Source: Mytilus trossulus (lineage: Eukaryota > Mollusca > Bivalvia > Mytilida > Mytilidae). Taken from it: a stretch of 64,000 nt of DNA. Every line of letters starts with the position of its first letter. The first letter of the stretch is position 1. This document shows positions 59,801 to 64,000 of the stretch, piece by piece. The notes beneath the pieces were generated by a model, which saw only the letters and a program-made list of their open reading frames with translations, was not told the DNA's origin and made no database searches. The stretch covers positions 1,476,710-1,540,709 of the forward strand of contig NC_086386.1 in assembly GCF_036588685.1 (NCBI RefSeq). The letters are read 5' to 3'. The position numbers were made by a program, and so were the translations under genes.

Positions 59801-62800
59801 GATGGTTCCTGTTAGGATAAAGACAAAGATTTATACATTATATGTCATCGTCACTCATGGTTTTGTTTATATTTTTTCAGCATGAGAAAGAAAGCTCTAA
59901 TGAAGGATCAATGTTCCACGCTTTGCGAAAGAAGAGTGGAAACTTAGGATTTCTCCATGCATTTTTGGCTTCATTATCTGTGATTCTTGTATCAGAGATT
60001 GGTGATAAGACATTTTTCATAGCAGCTATCATGGCTATGAGACATTCCAGAACTATTGTGTTTGCTGGTGCTATATCCTCTTTGTGGCTGATGACTATTT
60101 TATCAGGTATGTTAATCTGTAGTTATTGAACTCTGTCACAGGGGATCAGCCTCCGAGCAGGACAAGACTCCCAGACATTACACATACACCACCATAGGAC
60201 AAAAGCCACATATTTAAGTTGTATTTGTAGTTTATACATGTATACATACATTTAAGTTCTAAAATAAATTTTAGATATAAAGACAATATTAGTCAATGTT
60301 TTCATTAATTTCTTATGTTGAAAATCATTTTTAGGCAGTTAAGCTGCCTTATGCGAGCACCCTGGATTTGTGTCCTACCTAATAAATGCTGAAGTACATG
60401 CCATTGTTATCATCTAGCTGGTTACTATGTTATTTATAACTTATTGGACTGTTTTTTCATAGTTTACATTCTGGATTTAAAAAAATATGACCAGAAAAAA
60501 ATTAAATGATCGTCGATTTTCCCAAAAGTTTTGAAGTTGCACATAGGAAGTAGAGCACATTAAGAATCCTTGTGTAGTTTATTATCCCCTGAGCTTTTGG
60601 CTAAGATGTGAAAGAACAAATGTATGAAATATTTAATCGCCGAAAATCTCTAAAGACAAGTAGTTAAGATTTCCCAAATTGCAAAAGTCGTAGGAATATT
60701 GTTTGTCATCAATACGTAGTACAACGTCAGTAGTCTTATTATATTATAAGATCAACTGTTCATGCTGTTGGCGGCAATTTCAAATTAGCAGACGAAATTT
60801 CTCAATTTCTCGGCAGATGTTCAAATTAGCGGTGGTCTGAGGTCCGCGACCTTCCACTTTTGCACGCGGAAATTCAACTTTGTTTCTAGCTATATGTACG
60901 CCCGACGGAGTCACCGTCCAATTAAAGAAAATAAGAAATAACTTTGCAAACCTTTTCACAACAGTCTCCAAATAAACGATCTAAAAACTGATTTTCATCA
61001 TTATAATTCATGACAGCGATGTTTATTTTGTTCAACCACTAGCTTTATACAGAAAATCGCCGCCAAATAGTGTTTAAATTCGACTAAAATTTGTAACTGA
61101 TTGACAAAAATGAAATTGTAAACACAATAAAATGGCTGCCGTGAAGACAAAATTTTACAAAATCAAATCCGATTCCGGAAGCGGATAAGGTCAACTACAA
61201 AAAAAATCCAGACAGGTGACAAAATACATCTATGCATAGTAAATGAATATATAAACACTAGAATTGAAAAGCAAAAGATATATGTTAAAGAAAGAAATTT
61301 TCAGCAGAAAATATTTTATACAGACACTCAAAACTAATACTTTTTGACAAATTTTAATGTCAAAATTCAATACAATGTGACAGCTGGGAACAGTGTATCT
61401 AACAATATATATGTTCATGGTCACACTACAGTATAAATTTTCTTTATCAGTGATAAATGATGATAATGCATGTCAGATGCTTTTAAAGTGTAAACAAATT
61501 ACTGCAATTTTAAAGGGGTATTTTTTTTCTCAATTTTGTAGGGTCAATTAAAGAAGCTGGAAGTTTCTTACTTTATTTTCACAAATAATGCAACTATATT
61601 ATATAATACCTGAATGCAAGCAAATAATATTATATATATGTGGCGTCCTTAAGGCCACTCTACCCTCTCTTGTTTGATAACTTGGAAACGGTTGAGATCC
61701 CCACCCCTAAACCATATTCCGGTAATCAAGTTTAAGACAATATAATAAATCAAATAAAATATAGGAGTTGTCCCTGGAGTCAACCACCACCTCCTGTTTG
61801 AGAACTTGGAAACGGTTGAGATTCCCACCCGTTCAGAGGTGGATTCAGGGCCCCCCTTTTTGGAAAAAAATTGGTTGCTTATATAGGGAATCACTGAAGC
61901 GTGACTGGAGCGGGCCCCCTCTTAGCGCAGTCAGTGCCCCCCCCCACTTATGAACATTTCTAGATTCACCAGTGCCCAGCTTAACCATATGTATTTATGT
62001 TTGAGACAATATTAAAAGTCAAATGAAATATAGGGAGAGTCCCTGTGGTGACCCCACCTCTCCTGTTTGAAAACTTGGAAACAGTTGAGATTCCAACTGT
62101 AAAACAATATATACATTAATGTCTGGGCCAATATAGCTAGTTGAATGAAATAAAAGGGGAGTCCCTGGAGTCACCCTACCCCCTCCTGTTTGAGAACTTG
62201 GAAACCGATGATATCCTCACCCCTAAACCATATATACATTAATGTATAGGACAATATAACAAATAAAATGAAATTTTGGGGAAGTCCCTAGGGTCAACCT
62301 ACCCCTTCCTGTTTGATAACTTGAAAACCGTTGAGATCCCCAACCCTAAACCATATATATTCATGTATGGGACAAAATAGCAAATCATTTACATTTAATA
62401 TGGGCCAGTCAGTCAGACCTTAACTTGTACTTCTAGCAGTCAACTAAAACCAATGTTAACTACCAAGTAGAACAACTGCAATCATTGCGAACTTGTATCA
62501 CTGCAGACTCACCATAAAAATATACATTGATATATGCATTGCTTTTGAAACCTTGATTACATATAAATTATTTGCCTTAATAATTAACTCATTAGATTAA
62601 CATAAATTTACTATAAATGAGTGATTAATGTTGAAGCAACATTGCCACAGTTTTCATGATTACATTTGCCTTGGTTTTTGGTTAACTGCCTTCAGTGCTT
62701 ACAGCGCTTTGATTTTTTGATAGTAGACAAAAAAATAAAGAATAGAAATTAAAACAACATAAAAAATGTAAGAGTACCAAAATGAAAAGCTTTCTCACTA

Positions 62801-64000
62801 ATTTTCATTTTATTTTAATCAAAGTACATGTAGAATTGTATCTATAGTTTAACTTGTAAAATGATTGATTGATTGTTAGTATTTAACAACACCTTCAGCA
62901 CTATAGACAATATCAGTGGAAGAGGTAGAAGTGTCAAAGAACCACAACTTTCTGCAGGAAAATGACAACACATACACAGTGATTTAATTAGGACTCATTA
63001 ACTAAGTCTTGACAGGCTAGAGATACAGTAGATAGACTATGTGGACAATTTGACCACCAATGCTCCCAAAGGAAAGACTTTAATCAACATTCTGTATTGT
63101 TAATTTTATTTTTATATTTCAGCTTTAACATGTATAAAGGGATATGCCACGACTATTAATGCAACACTCTGTATTGTTTATTTTCTATTTCAGCTATAAT
63201 GGGATATGCCACGACTATTATTCCACGATGGTTTACATATAATTTTCTATTTCAGCTATAATGGGATATGCCACGACTATTATTCCACGTTGGTTTATTT
63301 TCTATTTTAGCTATAATGAGATATGCCACGACTATTATTCCACGATGGTTTACATATTATTTTCTATTTCAGCTATAATGGGATATGCCACGACTATTAT
63401 TCCACGATGGTTTACATATTATTTCTATTTCAGCTATAATGGGATATGCCACGACTATTATTCCACGTTGGTTTATTTTCTATTTTAGCTATAATGGGAT
63501 ATGCCACGACTATTATTCCACGATGGTTTACATATTATTTCTATTTCAGCTATAATGGGATATGCCACGACTATTATTCCACGATGGTTTACATATTATT
63601 TTCTATTTCAGCTATAATGGGATATGCCACGACTATTATTCCACGATGGTTTACATATTATTTTCTATTTCAGCTATAATGGCATATGCCACGACTATTA
63701 TTCCACGATGGTTTACATATTATTTTCTATTTCAGCTATAATGGCATATGCCACGACTATTATTCCAAGATGGTTTACATATTATGTTATATTTCAGCTA
63801 TAATGGGATGTGCCATGATGGTTTACATATTATTTTCTATTTCAGCTATAATGGGATATGCCACGACTATTATTCCACGATGGTTTACATATTATTTTCT
63901 ATTTCAGCTATAATGGCATATGCCACGACTATTATTCCACGATGGTTTACATATTATTTTCTATTTCAGCTATAATGGCATATGCCACGACTATTATTCC
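56855..64000 (+). CDS. TMEM165: TMEM165/GDT1 family cation transporter, N-terminal part
   Basis: Golgi membrane transporter of the UPF0016/GDT1 family, which supplies Mn (and Ca) to the secretory pathway in exchange for protons. Exon 1, 56855-56992, has a hydrophobic signal-like start (RFLFIFTWTILCVSIVEVL). Exon 2, 59881-60106, encodes NLGFLHAFLASLSVILVSEI, the first family signature E-x-G-D-K-T (Glu85-Ile-Gly-Asp88-Lys-Thr90), then FFIAAIMAMRHSR and FAGAISSLWLMTILS; it ends with one base of a split codon. Exon 3 begins AIMGYATTIIPRW (split Ala completed), matching the family's GYATT-IPR block. From 63123 onward the acceptor plus this exon start is repeated about 15 times, to the window edge, so the true exon 3 is probably just beyond 64000. 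The second signature motif and the C-terminal half are not in view. Confidence 0.93.
57099..57600 (+). mobile_element. tRNA-derived SINE, copy 1
   Basis: The head has a box-A-like TGGTTTAGTGG (57110-57120) and a box-B-like GAGTTGTATTC near 57153, the RNA polymerase III promoter of tRNA-derived SINEs. The body of about 400 bp includes CACCCTCTCACACACATCTC and GGCTTCCTCCACCATAATAA. The tail is a TACA repeat (ACGTACATACATACATAC). It is in TMEM165 intron 1, directly followed by a second copy in the same orientation. Confidence 0.8.
57637..58125 (+). mobile_element. tRNA-derived SINE, copy 2
   Basis: Box A is TGGTCTAGTGG (57649-57659) and box B is GAGTTCGATTC (57692-57702), closer to the consensus than in copy 1. 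The body matches copy 1 (TCTGGTACCCAGACCGGAGT; GGCTTCCTCCACCATAATAA) with indels. It ends in a short ACATACATGTACAT tail. It is not a functional tRNA gene: no cloverleaf closes. Confidence 0.82.
58899..59063. mobile_element. CCTTATCGCTA inverted-repeat MITE, copy 2
   Basis: The ends CCTTATCGCTAA and TAGCGATAAGG are inverse. It contains CAATCACTTTTCCATTGTC and GGGAACCTGTGTGATATCCA, shared with 30716-30882. In TMEM165 intron 1. Confidence 0.72.
61660..62365. repeat. About 125-bp tandem repeat, 5 units, split by a MITE
   Basis: The words CCTGTTTGA.AACTTGGAAA and CGGTTGAGATCCCCACCC followed by TAAACCATAT recur near 61670, 61793, 62063, 62188 and 62310. The larger gap after the second unit is explained by the inserted hAT-like element at 61838-61975. 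In TMEM165 intron 2. Units are moderately diverged. Confidence 0.8.
61838..61975. mobile_element. hAT-like MITE inserted in the 125-bp array
   Basis: It begins CAGAGGTGGATTCAG and ends AGATTCACCAGTG. It shares AAATTGGTTGCTTATATAGG and GAATCACTGAAGCGTGACT with the elements at 6428 and 17330 (opposite orientation to the 17330 copy). It inserted after the array units had multiplied. Confidence 0.7.
63100..64000 (+). repeat. About 62-bp array carrying the TMEM165 exon 3 acceptor and first codons, at least 15 copies
   Basis: TTCTATTTCAG (or TATTTTAG) followed by CTATAATGGGATATGCCACG has exon-side starts at 63194, 63256, 63311, 63373, 63434, 63489, 63550, 63612, 63674, 63736, 63798, 63846, 63908 and 63970, plus a degenerate first copy at 63123. 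Spacings are 62, 55, 62, 61, 55, 61, 62, 62, 62, 62, 48, 62 and 62. Each unit codes AIMGYATTIIPRWFTYY before running into the next acceptor. Read-through in that frame meets a stop just after the next acceptor. The array runs off the window. Confidence 0.93.

Noticed and set aside
63261..63975. Frames with MGYATTIIPRWF repeats as a repeat protein
   Set aside because: Each unit contains a splice acceptor, and the frames stop within a few units. They are copies of the TMEM165 exon 3 start.

Overview
The window is animal nuclear DNA and very probably comes from a bivalve mollusc, most likely a marine mussel (Mytilus or a close relative). It is AT-rich. It has small exons with GT-AG introns of 0.4 to 6 kb, many short inverted-repeat transposons, a tRNA-derived SINE, and dispersed repeat types typical of mussel genomes. 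The species call is inference; the animal gene structure is read directly.

Five protein genes can be built exon by exon, and all reading phases agree across the proposed junctions. (1) Minus strand, 336-5320: the 5' part of an unrecognised gene for a helical protein; it runs off the left edge. (2) Minus strand, 17709-29954: LIAS, mitochondrial lipoyl synthase, complete in 11 exons and 405 residues. (3) Plus strand, 36570-43037: a TRMT9B-like (Trm9 family) tRNA methyltransferase, 869 residues, diverging from LIAS. (4) Minus strand, 55011-56386: a 65-residue potato-inhibitor-I family (MEROPS I13) serine protease inhibitor in three exons. (5) Plus strand from 56855: TMEM165/GDT1, a Golgi Mn/Ca transporter; its first two exons and the start of the third are here and the rest lies beyond the right edge. 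LIAS/TRMT9B and inhibitor/TMEM165 are two head-to-head pairs. Each shares a short upstream region with ETS-like CCGGAA sites.

The most striking pattern is that all four larger genes carry a tandem array built from one of their own exon-intron junctions. In gene 1 a 40-bp unit holds the end of an exon plus its splice donor (about 54 copies). In LIAS a unit of about 75 bp holds a splice acceptor plus the first coding bases (about 13 copies). In TRMT9B an 89/90-bp unit holds the acceptor plus the SAM-binding motif I codons (6 copies). In TMEM165 a unit of about 62 bp holds the acceptor plus the start of exon 3 (15 copies, running off the window). Each gene therefore offers many near-identical splice sites, and in LIAS and TRMT9B some units stay in frame.

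The space between genes is mostly repeat: a 3.1-kb array of 32-bp units (8.5-11.6 kb), a 7-copy 122-bp array (13-13.8 kb), a 64-bp array, a 4.4-kb array of 48-bp units (48-52.4 kb), two decayed copies of one YIDD-type reverse transcriptase element in opposite orientations (11.65-12.7 and 14.8-16.4 kb), LINE 3' ends, and MITEs with readable terminal repeats and target duplications. Two long near-perfect hairpins lie within or beside TRMT9B introns. Most short open frames are repeat-derived and are not listed as genes.
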